Positions 53,935 to 63,741 of a stretch of 64,000 bases of DNA are shown here, piece after piece. The first letter of the stretch is position 1; every line of letters starts with the position of its first letter. This DNA comes from Eutreptiella sp. 'Long Island Sound 2002' (taxonomy: Eukaryota > Euglenozoa > Euglenophyceae > Eutreptiales > Eutreptiaceae). The DNA is taken from assembly GCA_964036045.1 (NCBI GenBank), contig OZ038382.1, positions 117,853,429 through 117,917,428 of the forward strand. The letters run 5' to 3'. The notes beneath the pieces were generated by a model. That model did no database searches and had not been told where the DNA came from. It worked only from the letters and a program-made list of their open reading frames with translations. The position numbers and the translations under genes were made by a program.

Positions 53935-54198
53935 GATCTGGACTCGGATGACGAGGGTGAGGACGAGGGCTTCACCGCCGAGAGGATCCTGACGGACAAG
54001 CCGGACCCGGGGACGCCTGGGGGGAGGCTATACAAGGTCCGTTGGAAGGGATTTGCTGCGTCCAGGGATTCGTGGGAGCCTCCGAGCAGCTTTGTGCCGA
54101 GGTACACCACGGTCTGGGTGGAGTATCTCAGGAGGAAGAACATCTCCTTGGATGTCAAGGACGTGTTGGTCCGTTTGGTGGCTGCTGTAGCACCGTAA
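53935..54198 (+). pseudogene. Element E chromodomain
   Basis: In phase with the preceding frame after one stop. It reads FTAERILTDKPDPG..., LYKVRWKGFAASRDSWEPPSSF and WVEYLRRK, ending at TAA 54196-54198. The Y/W/W cage residues of a classic chromodomain are kept (Y in LYKVRW, W, and W in DSWEP). It corresponds to the F chromodomain and confirms assignment to the chromoviruses. Confidence 0.9.
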
Positions 54199-54592
54199 TG
54201 GATCCCCTTTGGCATTTTTGTTTGTTTTTGTGCTTGGGGGACGGGTGAGGGCGTTCATCCGGGGATTTTTGGGGCTTCATTGGCCACATACCCCCTTCAC
54301 TCGATCTCCACATATATATTTCATTGTGGTATAGTTATTTAGGTCGACCGACGACGTTTCTCTATCTTTGATCCCCTTGGTGCATGTTGTAGATCAAGGG
54401 GAGACCAGATATGGCGTAGGGCACCGATTCTGAGTGTCCTCACCCCTCTCTTGGGGCATGGGGGACGCCTATGACGTGTGTGGGGCCTCCATGTGTCCTT
54501 GGGACATGGGGGGGGGGGGTTGGAGCCCATCCGGGTCCTCCCGTCCTCTCTTCAATGATTTCCGAGCGGATACAACGCTCTGAGAAGGGGGC
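54199..54592 (+). other. 3' untranslated part of element E with polypurine tract
   Basis: No gene. A run of 12 G at 54508-54519 looks like an older purine tract. The one adjoining the 3' LTR is GAGAAGGGGG at about 54582-54591. Confidence 0.6.
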
Positions 54593-57024
54593 CGAGGCCG
54601 GTTCAGACCCCCGTGGCCATCTTTGGGTCACTTGTGGTTTGTATCTATGTGCCGGCAAGCCGCCATTGGCTGATATCATACTCTCCCATCCACCTGACCT
54701 AACCTGATGTGATAGTGTGATAGGCTTGGCGATTCCAGCTATGAGCGGCCATATTCAATACCGAGGCGCCGCCAGCTGAGATTTATATATCGAAATGTCA
54801 GGAATCAACAGGGTCTTTTATCATAATGTTTCCGTAATTTTTCGGCTATCCGTTCTGATTGTCAATGTATCGGCGACTGTCAGTTGGCTCGAGACTTTGC
54901 GGTAACCGATTGGTTAACTGTTATTTCCAGATATTTTGGCGGAAACCCCGATGAAGGGTCAGATTTCATCAGTAACGGGTTCGTTGCTTCCGCAATTTTC
55001 ATGTTATACACTCGCAAAATTAATCCGATTTTTTCAGACATTCAGAATCGGATTTTCGACTTCGAGATCGCCGCACTGGATATGATGAATTTCAAGTGGT
55101 CCTACATTTTTCCCCGATCACGAATCAACCATCCCTTTGTTATCTCCTTCATTTTTCTTGGAGATATAAGCAAAACAAAATTGATTTGTGAGGCCACTTT
55201 GAAAGGTCATATCTCCGGCTGACGGCGAGGTATTGCAATTTTGATAATCGGGTTGGAACAGCCTTGGTCTCAACTTAATTTGGAAAGCATCAAACGTCTT
55301 TGATGTGTACACATGCCCGGTGTAGCAAGGGATAATGGTCAAGAGGGTAGAAAGTGACATATAACTCTTGGACCATGCAACCGAATGTTTTAATGCGACT
55401 TTCGAGTGTACCGCATGAGTGTTGGTGTTGCATAGAAACTGTTTTTGGGTTCCCACATGTTTTCAACGTGAAGTTATGTCCATGGAGGGGCATGGCATAT
55501 CATGGTGGGAGCCACTCTTTGAGGGTGTGTGTTCTATGCATGGTATGTGCTTCGATATGCTCACGCCCATGATATATATCTCCGTTTGTAGGAAGATATA
55601 TGAAGTCATACGTGGCAAGCTTTTTGCCCATGTCCCTATGGTGAGCTCCATAGCGCTAGACTAAGTCTACCGCACATATAGTGCATGTGGGAGGGCTTAC
55701 AGAGCGACCCACAAGCGCCGCTATCAATTTTCCTATTTTCATGGTGCGTGTTGGGAGGAGGTTTGAAGGTGTCCCTCTGCAACCATGTGGGGATCCAAGT
55801 GGGGGGATTGTTTGCAAATGGTCCCAAGCAGATGTGTTTTGAACCATATGTTGATACCACGGGTGAGCGCAGTTATATACTATTGTGATTACTTTGAATT
55901 TGGCATTATTTGCATGTTTTTGACCTCATTTTATGCTCATTTTTGTATTTTATGTGCTCAACTGGTCGGCTAACAGTAAGGTGCCTAGAGATCTGTGAAC
56001 TATGGTATGTTGTTTATATGTTTACAAATCCTTCGGTGTTGTACCTCACCATATGCCGGATCACGCAGTCGCTTTGGCTTGGCACACGAGGCCTCACAAA
56101 ATTAGGTCTCAAACTCATGAGTTGACTTGTGAAGCATGGCATGTGCATCTCAGGAGGGGTTTGAGAGCCAATATTTGGATATTCTTGGGCATGGACCTTT
56201 GGTCTATATCACCCTTGTAAATTACTCTCCGGTTTGACACATGCATGGAGCATTTGAATACTTGCCGTATGCATTTTTGAGTATATAATTGATTTTAGGG
56301 CATTATGGTGTGACTTGCCTGATTTTGCGATGTCATGAGGTCATCTTCATGGGAGACTTCTCCAAGTGCAATCGACTCCAAGTCCAACCAAGGTTATGTC
56401 AGGGTAGGGCATGGTCCTGAGTGCCATTCAAGGCCATGAAACGCCACCTCCCCCATTGGGCTAGGATTCAGAGGCTTGGGAGGGAACACATTTTTGGGGT
56501 TTGTCTAGTGACTTTTGACACATGGCATTTAGCCCTCTTATTTGACTGGGTTCAGGGCATCATGTTGGCGAGTCAAGGGAAGGTCTTGAGTCCAGGGAAT
56601 GAGGGGTCTAGAGCTGTTAGTGTGTGTGTTCCCATCTTTCCCCAACTTTGCTTTACTTGTGTTCATATGCCAATTTCAGGGCTTCCTCTTTGGTGCAATT
56701 CTCTGTACATGCCCAACGCCCGTGTCTCCGTGTGCACCGCGAGACGACCGGCGTATTGAAAGGAGTTGTTGAGTGTCAACGCGGGACCTCAAACGCCCTT
56801 GGAAGCCCACAGTGTGGATTGATTGGATTTGGAGTGTATTTGGGAGTTGGTTATTGCAAGGGATCAGGGTTTGTGTGAAGGAGCCGAATTTTTCTATTTT
56901 TTGTGGGAAATCGTGCAGGATAGGGCAAGATCATGCAGAACCTGGTGAGAAGCAAGACCATGGGAGTGACGGGAAATGGTGGAAGGGGTACAGCAGGGGC
57001 CGGTCCTGGGAGAGACTTTCTTTA
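54593..57024 (+). repeat. 3' LTR of element E (2432 bp)
   Basis: Matches the 5' LTR throughout. Its first bases read CGAGGCC instead of TGAAGCC, a point change at the terminus. It ends ...CTTTCTTTA, followed by the target repeat (A)CAGG and G1 coding sequence. Confidence 0.9.
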
Positions 57025-57028
57025 CAGG

Positions 57029-57826
57029 GGGACGAGGGCGCGCGATTGTTGTTTGTGTTTTTTCTGCGTCTGCCCAAAAAGGAACGGACGCATTGCAGCG
57101 TTGAAAAGGCGATTGCGGCAGAAGGCAAGAGATGGGTTGGTGTTTTGATAGAGGAGGCCTGGCGCATTTATTTGCTTATGCGCCACCGCGCAGTTCCATA
57201 CCAGGGAAAACCAAAGTAAGTTGTTGCGGTAGAGGGAAGTAGGGCGCAGCGTCGCATTTTAGCAAGGTCAGGTCTGGCGCGATACACCGCACCTTCGCTG
57301 AAGGAGAAGGCCGCAGTCAGGTTACAGACTACATGGAACAAAATACACCAACAGTGGGTTGTGTTGTGGATGGACAACTGGTACAACAAACAGTTTACCA
57401 CAAATCCTGACAAGAACGACAAAAGCCTGAACGCAACAGCGTCGGCTGTGTTGCTACTGAAGTATGGACCGTGTTACTTGCATGGTCATCGTAGCCTGGA
57501 AGAGCTTGAACGGCGTGTTCCTGTTGTTGCACGCATGCTGGGGAGCTCCGAGGGAACATTTGCACGTATCCTGCGTGATCTAGGATTTGCAAGCACGCGA
57601 CCAAAACATTCCAAACATTAGGGCGCCGCTTGACATTATTTGCCCTGTACCTGCCAGGAGACCACATTGGCAAACTCTTTGTCTAAGCCAAGAAAAGGTG
57701 AGCGGCAACGTTCCGCTGCTTAATCTATTGCAATTCACTAGGGACTTGGCGCAGCACACTCGACCAGTCGTGCCGGTTTTATGTGATGAGAACATCCATT
57801 ACCGCATTTGTAAGATGATGTACGGT
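57029..57826 (+). pseudogene. G1, central part (left copy)
   Basis: Continues the N-terminal piece in frame (GDEGARLLFVFFLRLPKKE). Conserved-looking blocks are VLIEEAWRIYLLMRHRAVPY, then, after a TAA at 57217-57219, WVVLWMDNWYNK, TTNPDKNDKSLNATA, LERRVPVVARMLG and CDEN. A one-base shift occurs at about 57603 (the CGACCAAAAC region). From 57144 to 57826 the sequence is repeated at 60927-61607. At the right end the frame is correct here (RICKMMYG), whereas the right copy has lost two bases. The protein is unrecognised; isolated Asp residues in LWMDNWY and VLCDEN could suggest a nuclease/transposase core, with low confidence. Confidence 0.6.
57144..57826 (+). repeat. Left arm of the ~680-bp direct duplication around element C
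   Basis: 683 bp homologous to 60927-61607, with scattered substitutions and small indels. It ends exactly at ...GATGATGTACGGT, where element C sequence begins. Confidence 0.9.
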
Positions 57827-58566
57827 CCACCTCGTCCTCCACCACGTCCACCTCCCCCTCCCCCCACAGGCCCCGCCGGGCTCCCCGTTCCCCCTGCCAC
57901 CCATACCCATCCACCACCCCCAGCCCCCGCCACCACCACTCCCGCTCCCCCGGACGCCACCAAGCGCGCCACCGCCGCCCCATGTCCACCTCCCCCTCCC
58001 GTTCCCCCCTCCGCCCGTACCCGTCCTCCACCCCCAGCCTCCGCCACCGCCGCTCCCGCTCCCCCAGGCACCGCCACCCCCACCACCACCACAGGTCCAC
58101 GTCCTCCCCCCGCCGCTCCAGGACCCCGGGCAGGGACCCCTCCCCCCCCCAGGCCCCCACCCACCTCGCCTGGTGGTCTGCCCCCGCTTTGCAGGACCTC
58201 CGCCGCTGGGTGAAGTGGGCCGGGGGAGTGGGAGGGCACGATGGGGTGCAAATGGTGCATACCTTCGAGGAGATACGCACCCGCACCCCCGCCGACCCCA
58301 ACGAGGCCGCCCCGGAGGCCATCATGCAAGCGGCATGGGAGGCCCTCCTCCGCGATGCGGTCGAGGGCCTCTGCCCCCCCTACACCCCCCAAGCCCTCCG
58401 CCAATGGCTGCAGGCCACCCACCACCAGGCCTGGGCCGTCGGCGCCCCCTGCCCACCCCGCCCCTCCCGCCACCACCACACCAGGAAGGGGAAGGACAAG
58501 GGCAAGGGGAGGGCAAGGGACACCAAGGGGCACTCAGGCAAGAGGGCACGGAGGGGCCCGGAGTGA
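57827..58566 (+). CDS. Last ORF of element C: Pro-rich lead, Trp-rich domain, basic tail
   Basis: The frame ending at 58566 is open through the insertion start, so the protein is cut at its N-terminus and has no native start. A Pro-rich lead is built from about 130-bp DNA repeats (starts near 57845, 57980 and 58095). Residues near 58195-58440 contain ALQDLRRWVKWAGGVGG, EAIMQAAWEALLRDAV and ALRQWLQATHHQAW. The tail is Lys/Gly/Arg-rich (RKGKDKGKGRARD). It is equivalent to 23164-24009 in B. The function is unknown. Confidence 0.55.
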
Positions 58567-60911
58567 GGGCAGGCACCCATAGGGACAGGGCGCCGGAAGA
58601 GACAGCACATGGGGGCAGGAAACCACCCAAGAACCAGGAAGGGGCAGGAGGAAGGACCAAGGCGCGGAGGAAAAGGCCACCACGGCAAACGCCACGACCC
58701 ACACCCAGGAAGAGCATACCACAACGGGGGGACCAGCACCGCCCCACCCCCACCGAACGCCCCACGACTCCCGGGGGCACACCCCCCAACACGCATCGCC
58801 GAAGCAAGCATCAGACGCCGTACGGATCATACCAGCGCACACCCACCAGCCACCGGAAACCACATGGGGAATGCAGGGCACACCTACACGGGGAGAACGG
58901 GCCACACCCACAGAGGAAGCCGCAGGGAAAGCCGCCGCACGGCAAACCACCACGCCCTCACCGCCAGGCGACGACCCCGGCCGCCACAAGGGCCACCTGA
59001 CAGGCACCGGAAGAGACGAAGGCACGGCCACAGCGACCGGGGCCAGGGACCGAAACCCCCAGAGGACACGGGACCAAGGCACAGGCCCCCAGCGAGGGCA
59101 ACCCCACAGACGCCTACCTGACCCACCAGCCCGAGCGGCACGGCCAGGCCCCCACAGCACGGACGCAGCGAGACACCCACACCTAACCGCAGCCCCCAGC
59201 CACCAGCCAGCCACACTCCGGCCCGCACTCCGCACCACGACACAGGCCAGGCTGACCTCCACTCACCCACCGCGGCACATTGCGAGACCACAGCACACCG
59301 CACCACAGTGCGCCAGAGTGCAACGCGCCACAGCACGACGCGACGCGACGCGGCACAGAGCGGCACAACACGACACGACTGACCCTAACCTGAAGGACTA
59401 ACCGAAGCAAGCCACTGCAAACCCCGGAAGGCGCCGCACCAGCACGCCACACAACGGCACCGCAGGCCACACACGGGGCCACCGCACGCCCGGCAACAAC
59501 GGTGGCGGACCACCCAGAAGGTGAAAACCGGCACCGCAGAGGGGAAAGGACACAAACAACCCCAGCCCCCTAACCCAGAGCCACACGCAGCCGCCTGGCG
59601 CAGCCACCCAGCCGGCAGAGCCAGGACCTAACCCGGCAAGTAGGGGTGCCGAGCCCAATGTGTACATAGCCCACCTGACCCATGGGGCCGGAACACGGCT
59701 AAACAGAATGCAACCGCCAACAGCAGCCCGGAAGACAACACTGAATGCGGGCCAGTGCGTGCGCCAGCCCAGGGAAGGCAGAGGGAGGAACAGGCAGGCC
59801 CCCCCCCCCCAAAAAAAAACAACTGAGGGGGAAGGGGGTGGGGGCGCAAAAACAGCCCACAGCCACCAAACCGCCCGCCAACCCCACCAGAGGCGGCCAA
59901 ACCCCCCCCTCAGAAGGCACTGAAGACAGGACCCCCAAAGAGGCACAGGGGGACGACCCAGCCAAAACCGGCAACACCAAGCCAGGAACAGCGGCCCACC
60001 GGCAAAAGGGACACCGAAACATGCAGACACACACCACGAAAAAAAAAGAGCCAGCAGCCCAGCCCGAAAGAAATCGGGATGGGGGGACAGGGACCACAAG
60101 GCCCGGTACAGGGACACCCAGCAACCGACGCCACAAAGCAAAAAAAAAGCGCAAGAAACACACCCCGACAACCCAGCCAGGAAAGGCGGGGCACAGCCCA
60201 GACCCGGGCATCGCACGCACGCCCACACCGCACACCGGAACCGGAAACGGTGGGGGGCAAGCGGAGCGCACACAAAACCACACACGTCCCAGAAGCAGGC
60301 CGAAACCAAATCCCAACCACGAACACCACAAACAGCCGGCACTAGAGGGACAACACCACAAACCGTGCCAAAACACACCAACCCAAGACCCCAGCCGAGA
60401 CTGGCGGGGTTAGCAAAACCCACACCAAACCGCAAACCGGACCCGAACACAAACGCCGCACAACAGTGGTAAACGCAGTGCCCACAGCCCGGGCACTGAG
60501 GCAGCCCGTGCCATGCAGGTGACCCAGCCAAACGAGATCCGGAGACCGGGGGTAAGGCTGCATCCTAAGGCCTGCGCTGCTTTGGGACTCGAGGCGGAGC
60601 GTGCGACACCCAAGCGCCTCGGAACCCTAGTACAAAGAACGTGCATGCATGCCTTGGGAACGGGATACGCCAGGAAGTCCGGTTAACCTCTAGGGTTCCG
60701 CCCAAAGGAGGGGACGTGCGCAAGCACGGGGGCACACCCTCCCGGCGAGACAAGCACGTCACGCCAGCGGCGATCAGCCCTCCGGGTGTTGCCAACACTC
60801 AGGTCTAGCGGGATGTAAGCCGCCTCCCCTCTTCACGCGCGGAGCCTCTTCCTGTTCGTCACAGGGGCGATGCCAGGAAGAACCACGGCGCGCCTCTCCA
60901 CGACCGAGTGC
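58567..60911 (+). other. Gene-free 3' region of element C
   Basis: GC-rich. Open frames on both strands overlap and carry no domain; the long minus-strand frame 59398-60531 is Cys/Trp/Leu-rich and looks like a shadow. Several A runs (59812-59819, 60040-60048, 60141-60149) occur. Confidence 0.5.
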
Positions 60912-60926
60912 ACCTACCTACCTACC
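60912..60926 (+). repeat. TACC-repeat 3' tail of element C
   Basis: ACC TACC TACC TACC immediately before the right copy of G1 sequence; the same tail as element B. Confidence 0.8.
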
Positions 60927-61607
60927 TTTGATAGAGGAGGCCTGGCGCCTTTTTTTGCTTATGCGCCACCGCGCAGTTCCATACCAGGGAAGACCAAAGT
61001 CAGTTGTTGCGGTAGAGGGAAGTGGGGCGCAGCGTCGCATTTTAGCAAGGTCAGGTCTGGCGCGATACAGCGCACCTTCGCTGAAGGAGAAGGCCGCAGT
61101 CAGGTTACAGACTACACAGAACAAAATACACGAACAGTGGGTTGTGTTGTGGATGGACAACTGGTACAACAAACCGTTTACCACAAATCCTGACAAGAAC
61201 GACAAAAGCCTGAACGCAACAGCGTTGGCTGTGTTGCTACAGAAGAATGCACCGCGCTACTGGCATGGTTATCGTAGCCTGGAAGTGCTTGAACGGCGTG
61301 TTCCTGTTGTTGCACGCATGCTGGGGAACTCCGAGGGAACATTTGCACGTATCCTGCATGATCTAGGATTTGCAAGCACGCGACCTGTTGTTCCAAACAT
61401 TAGGGCGCCGCTTGACATTCTTTGCCCTGTACCTGCCAAGAGACCACATTGGGGAACTCTTTGTCTAAGCCAAGAAAAGGTGAGCGGCAACGTGCCGCTG
61501 CTTAATCTATTGCAATTCACTAGGGACTTGGCGCAGCACACTCGACCAGTCGTGCCTGTTTTATGTGATGAGAACATCCTTAACGCATTTGTAAGATGAT
61601 GTACGGT
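60927..61607 (+). pseudogene. G1, central part (right copy) and right arm of the ~680-bp duplication
   Basis: Repeat of 57144-57826. Here the frame is open from VLIEEAWR to CDEN (no stop where the left copy has TAA), with WVVLWMDNWYNK, TTNPDKNDKSLNATA and LERRVPVVARMLG all present. Close to its end two bases are missing relative to the left copy, giving a premature TGA at 61597-61599. Left and right copies thus carry different lesions. Confidence 0.65.
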
Positions 61608-62669
61608 GAAAAAACAACGGGTTGGAATGTCCGGCTTTTCTTGCGGTCACACCCGGTATTGTATGGTTTCTGGTACGCGTACAAGTTTTGCGTTACACAA
61701 ACATTTCGCTCATTTTGGCCGATCATGACTTTCTTCCGTAAAGGTTTGTTGCGCAGCGGTGACACAGTCCCCTTTTCTCCCAAGCTGATCACAATGGAGA
61801 TAACTGTTGGCGCAGTGCTGTTGGGTATGGGCCCCCACATACGGCGCCTTAACAGAAAATGTCATTCTCTTGGGCTGGCACGTCCTGTAAATCGGCGAGC
61901 ACGCCTCCGTTACGCTGTGTGTAAGGCCATACAGGTTCTGTTAACACAATATTGTCCTATGTTACTATACCTAGGTCACCTCGTTAGACAGTGCAATTGG
62001 GCCGGGGAGACGGCCAACACGGGTGTTTTTGCTTCTGAGGGATTGCAGATTGTTATGTGTCTGTTAGACTGTTTGAACATGGGGGACACACTTTTAAAAT
62101 ACGAACGCACTGTTGCAACTGCGCTATTGTGCCACACTGCATGGCAGACAGCCATGCCTGGATAGGCTTTTGCCGAGGAGTTTTGTGAAAGTCTACTTTC
62201 CAGCCTTGTGACAAAGAAGGGCCAAAACAGAGGTGCAGTAACCATTGAAGATGTTGACGATCTGTATCATCTCATCACCATCCGCAAAGAAGGTCACAGG
62301 GTGAACGTCTGCAAAATCCCCAATTCCTTTGTCAATTCCGTGCGTCAGCGGTTAACTGCTTACTTGAACCCAGAGCGTGTATATGTGCCTTGGGTTAGGT
62401 GGTGTGCTGAGCCTACTTGTACAATTCAGGCGCATTGGCCGCGCAGGGGTGTACGTAACTTTCCACCGTCTCTTCTAGTTCCAAGGGGTTCTAACCACTA
62501 CAAACAAGTCCTTGTGTCTGTGTTGTTGGTGCTAACCCAGCAGGGGCCGCTTAAGGCTGGTTTTAAGCGAAAACTGTCGGAGCTGATCCCCCAACGCAGT
62601 GTGTTGGAGGAACAGAGAGAGGCCGACACGCTGCGAAACGTTCAAAGAAGATTGGAGAACATGCAGTGA
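61608..62669 (+). pseudogene. G1, C-terminal part
   Basis: Continues after the duplicated block in a single frame interrupted once by TAG (62163-62165) and ending at TGA 62667-62669. Sequence includes TTGWNVRLFLRSHPVLYGFW, ITMEITVGAVLLGMGPHI and YAVCKAIQVLLTQYCPMLL (possibly amphipathic helices). After the stop come VTIEDVDDLYHLITIRKEGH and a basic, Arg/Glu-rich end (VLEEQREADTLRNVQRRLE). With the N-terminal and central pieces the original product would be about 650 residues. The palindrome at 62670 follows the stop with no gap. No family is recognised. Confidence 0.6.
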
Positions 62670-62687
62670 TGCGCGAGGCCTCGCGCA
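62670..62687. repeat. Palindrome copy 4 (18 bp), directly after the G1 stop codon
   Basis: TGCGCGAGGCCTCGCGCA begins at the base after TGA. As RNA it would form a strong hairpin at the 3' end of G1. Confidence 0.95.
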
Positions 62688-62722
62688 AACAGCATGAAAC
62701 AACAGGTTAGTACACACCCTCT

Positions 62723-62744
62723 CTTGCGCGAGGCCTCGCGCAAG
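62723..62744. repeat. Palindrome copy 5 (22 bp)
   Basis: Core extended by CTT/AAG to 22 bp. It lies between GTTAGT (62706) and AACAG (62748-62752), which could be splice sites of a 47-bp intron, though nothing shows that this interval is transcribed. Confidence 0.95.
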
Positions 62745-62904
62745 GTTAACAGTCAGAAACAGTGCCGAGCCCCTTCAGTTTTGCATTCTGAACCATACCG
62801 TACTCGTATTCGCTAAAAGTGCCTCACATATGCATTATCGACGACGATTTTAACCCTTTTCAATGTTATGTTTCCTTCAATACAGGCTTTCTCCTTATCG
62901 CAGA

Positions 62905-63235
62905 ATGGCAAGCCCCGCCAAAAAAACAGCCGAGGAACGAGAAGATACCGACTATGACCCGGGGACCTCAGGATCAGAGGCTGTAACACCAAAGAAGGGG
63001 CGTAAGAAGAAGGAAACACCAGATCCCGGCTTAACCTTGGGTACTGACATCGAGGACCACCTGAAGCCGGATGGGAGGCAGGTGGAGGTTAAGCTGGACA
63101 ACGTGAGAATCGACCAGGAGAAGACAGAGGGGCAGATTAGACGGAAAGATACGAAGTTACTGCAGAAGCGTATCGAGTCACTCGAAGCAGCACCGCCAAC
63201 AGGCCCATTACACGTCGTTCTCTGCAAGGATAATA
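62905..63235 (+). CDS. G2, exon 1 (unrecognised protein of unit P)
   Basis: ATG at 62905 (MASPAKKTAEEREDTDYDPG). The first 50 residues are Lys/Glu/Pro-rich and disordered with a basic cluster (PKKGRKKKE); a charged helical part (EKTEGQIRRKDTKLLQKRIE) follows. The coding match is lost at 63236, where GTATGT starts a probable intron. It is separated from G1 by 235 bp holding two palindromes. No homologue is recognised; a nuclear basic N-terminus is only suggested. Confidence 0.6.
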
Positions 63236-63337
63236 GTATGTTGCCAACCGACTGTTCGCTCTTCTCGTTGCGCCAGCCCTCGCGCATAGACCTGTCTCAT
63301 ATTTGCGGATGACGATTATTGGTGTGTATCTGGACAG
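63236..63337 (+). other. Probable intron 1 of G2, with degenerate palindrome
   Basis: Donor GTATGT at 63236. Possible acceptors are the AGs at 63336-63337 and 63341-63342. Neither restores the downstream frame exactly (off by one base), so the 3' border is uncertain or the gene is slightly damaged. It includes TGCGCCAGCCCTCGCGCA (63269-63286), the palindrome with two changes. Confidence 0.5.
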
Positions 63338-63670
63338 CACAGCGTGGAAGCGATTGCGAAGATTCGAGAGAAGCAACGCACAGCGTGTCTGGATCTGCAG
63401 CAGTGGCATCCTACATGCATCGCCGATATTCTGAAGCCCACGAAACCGTGGGCCTTCCGCGCAAAGCTGGCGGGACAAGCACAAGGAAGCACACAAGACG
63501 TTGAGCCAATACCGCTGTATGAGGCAGCAGATAACCTCATTCGATGTGTTGAAGATCAGCGGCGGCGAGGCCTGGCTGACACGTACAGCAATGTCAAGAT
63601 CCCCATTGTGGATGCTGTGCAGATGAGTGCCCTGGTTCCAACCGCTGAACTGAAGCAGCCTGGTCAATTC
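63338..63670 (+). CDS. G2, exon 2
   Basis: In phase from GTG 63344: VEAIAKIREKQRTACLDLQQ, ILKPTKPWAFRAKLAG, IPLYEAADNLIRCVEDQRRR and VQMSALVPTAELKQPGQF. Mostly helical and charged, with no recognised domain. It ends at codon TTC directly before a GTATGT donor, phase 0. The acceptor side of exon 2 is uncertain (see intron 1). Confidence 0.6.
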
Positions 63671-63741
63671 GTATGTTCATTAATCGTTGTTTCGATGCTG
63701 TTCGTTGCGCGAGGCCTCGCGCATAACGTTGTCACTTCCAG
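63671..63741 (+). other. Intron 2 of G2 (71 bp) containing a palindrome
   Basis: GTATGTTCATTAATC ... GTCACTTCCAG, phase 0: joining TTC to GAA keeps the frame open on both sides, while the unspliced frame soon stops. The 18-bp palindrome copy 6 sits 18 bases before the acceptor AG. Confidence 0.75.
63706..63723. repeat. Palindrome copy 6 (18 bp), inside intron 2 of G2
   Basis: TGCGCGAGGCCTCGCGCA, exact core, between the likely branch region and the 3' splice site. Confidence 0.95.

Larger units (their letters stand above)
43734..57024 (+). mobile_element. Element E: full-length chromovirus (Ty3/gypsy) retrotransposon
   Basis: Complete by structure: 5' LTR, primer-binding site, gag, protease, RT, RNase H, integrase, chromodomain, polypurine tract, 3' LTR, 13.3 kb in all. 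Flanks repeat ACAGG (43729-43733 and 57024-57028; one base is ambiguous with the LTR end), the 4-5 bp duplication expected of Ty3 integration. It lies inside gene G1 of unit P. Coding parts carry about eleven in-frame stops, several shifts and active-site changes, so it cannot move on its own. It is the same family as D. Confidence 0.9.
57827..60926 (+). mobile_element. Element C: 5'-truncated B-family non-LTR copy
   Basis: A GC-rich block of 3.1 kb inserted in G1. It begins within a Pro-rich ORF, continues through a C-rich, gene-free 3' region and ends in a TACC tail (60912-60926). Its last 220 bp match the end of element B, and its ORF has the same Trp-rich domain and basic tail as the last ORF of B. 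5' truncation and a simple-repeat tail are typical of target-primed insertion. The flanking repeat is exceptionally long. Confidence 0.8.

Noticed and set aside
59398-60531. A 377-codon minus-strand ORF in element C
   Set aside because: It lies antisense to the C-rich 3' region; its Trp/Cys/Leu/Gly bias is what complementary C-rich DNA yields, and no domain is visible.
57217-62165. Recoded stop codons in G1
   Set aside because: The two copies of the central part differ at the TAA and in frame, which indicates decay rather than programmed reading.
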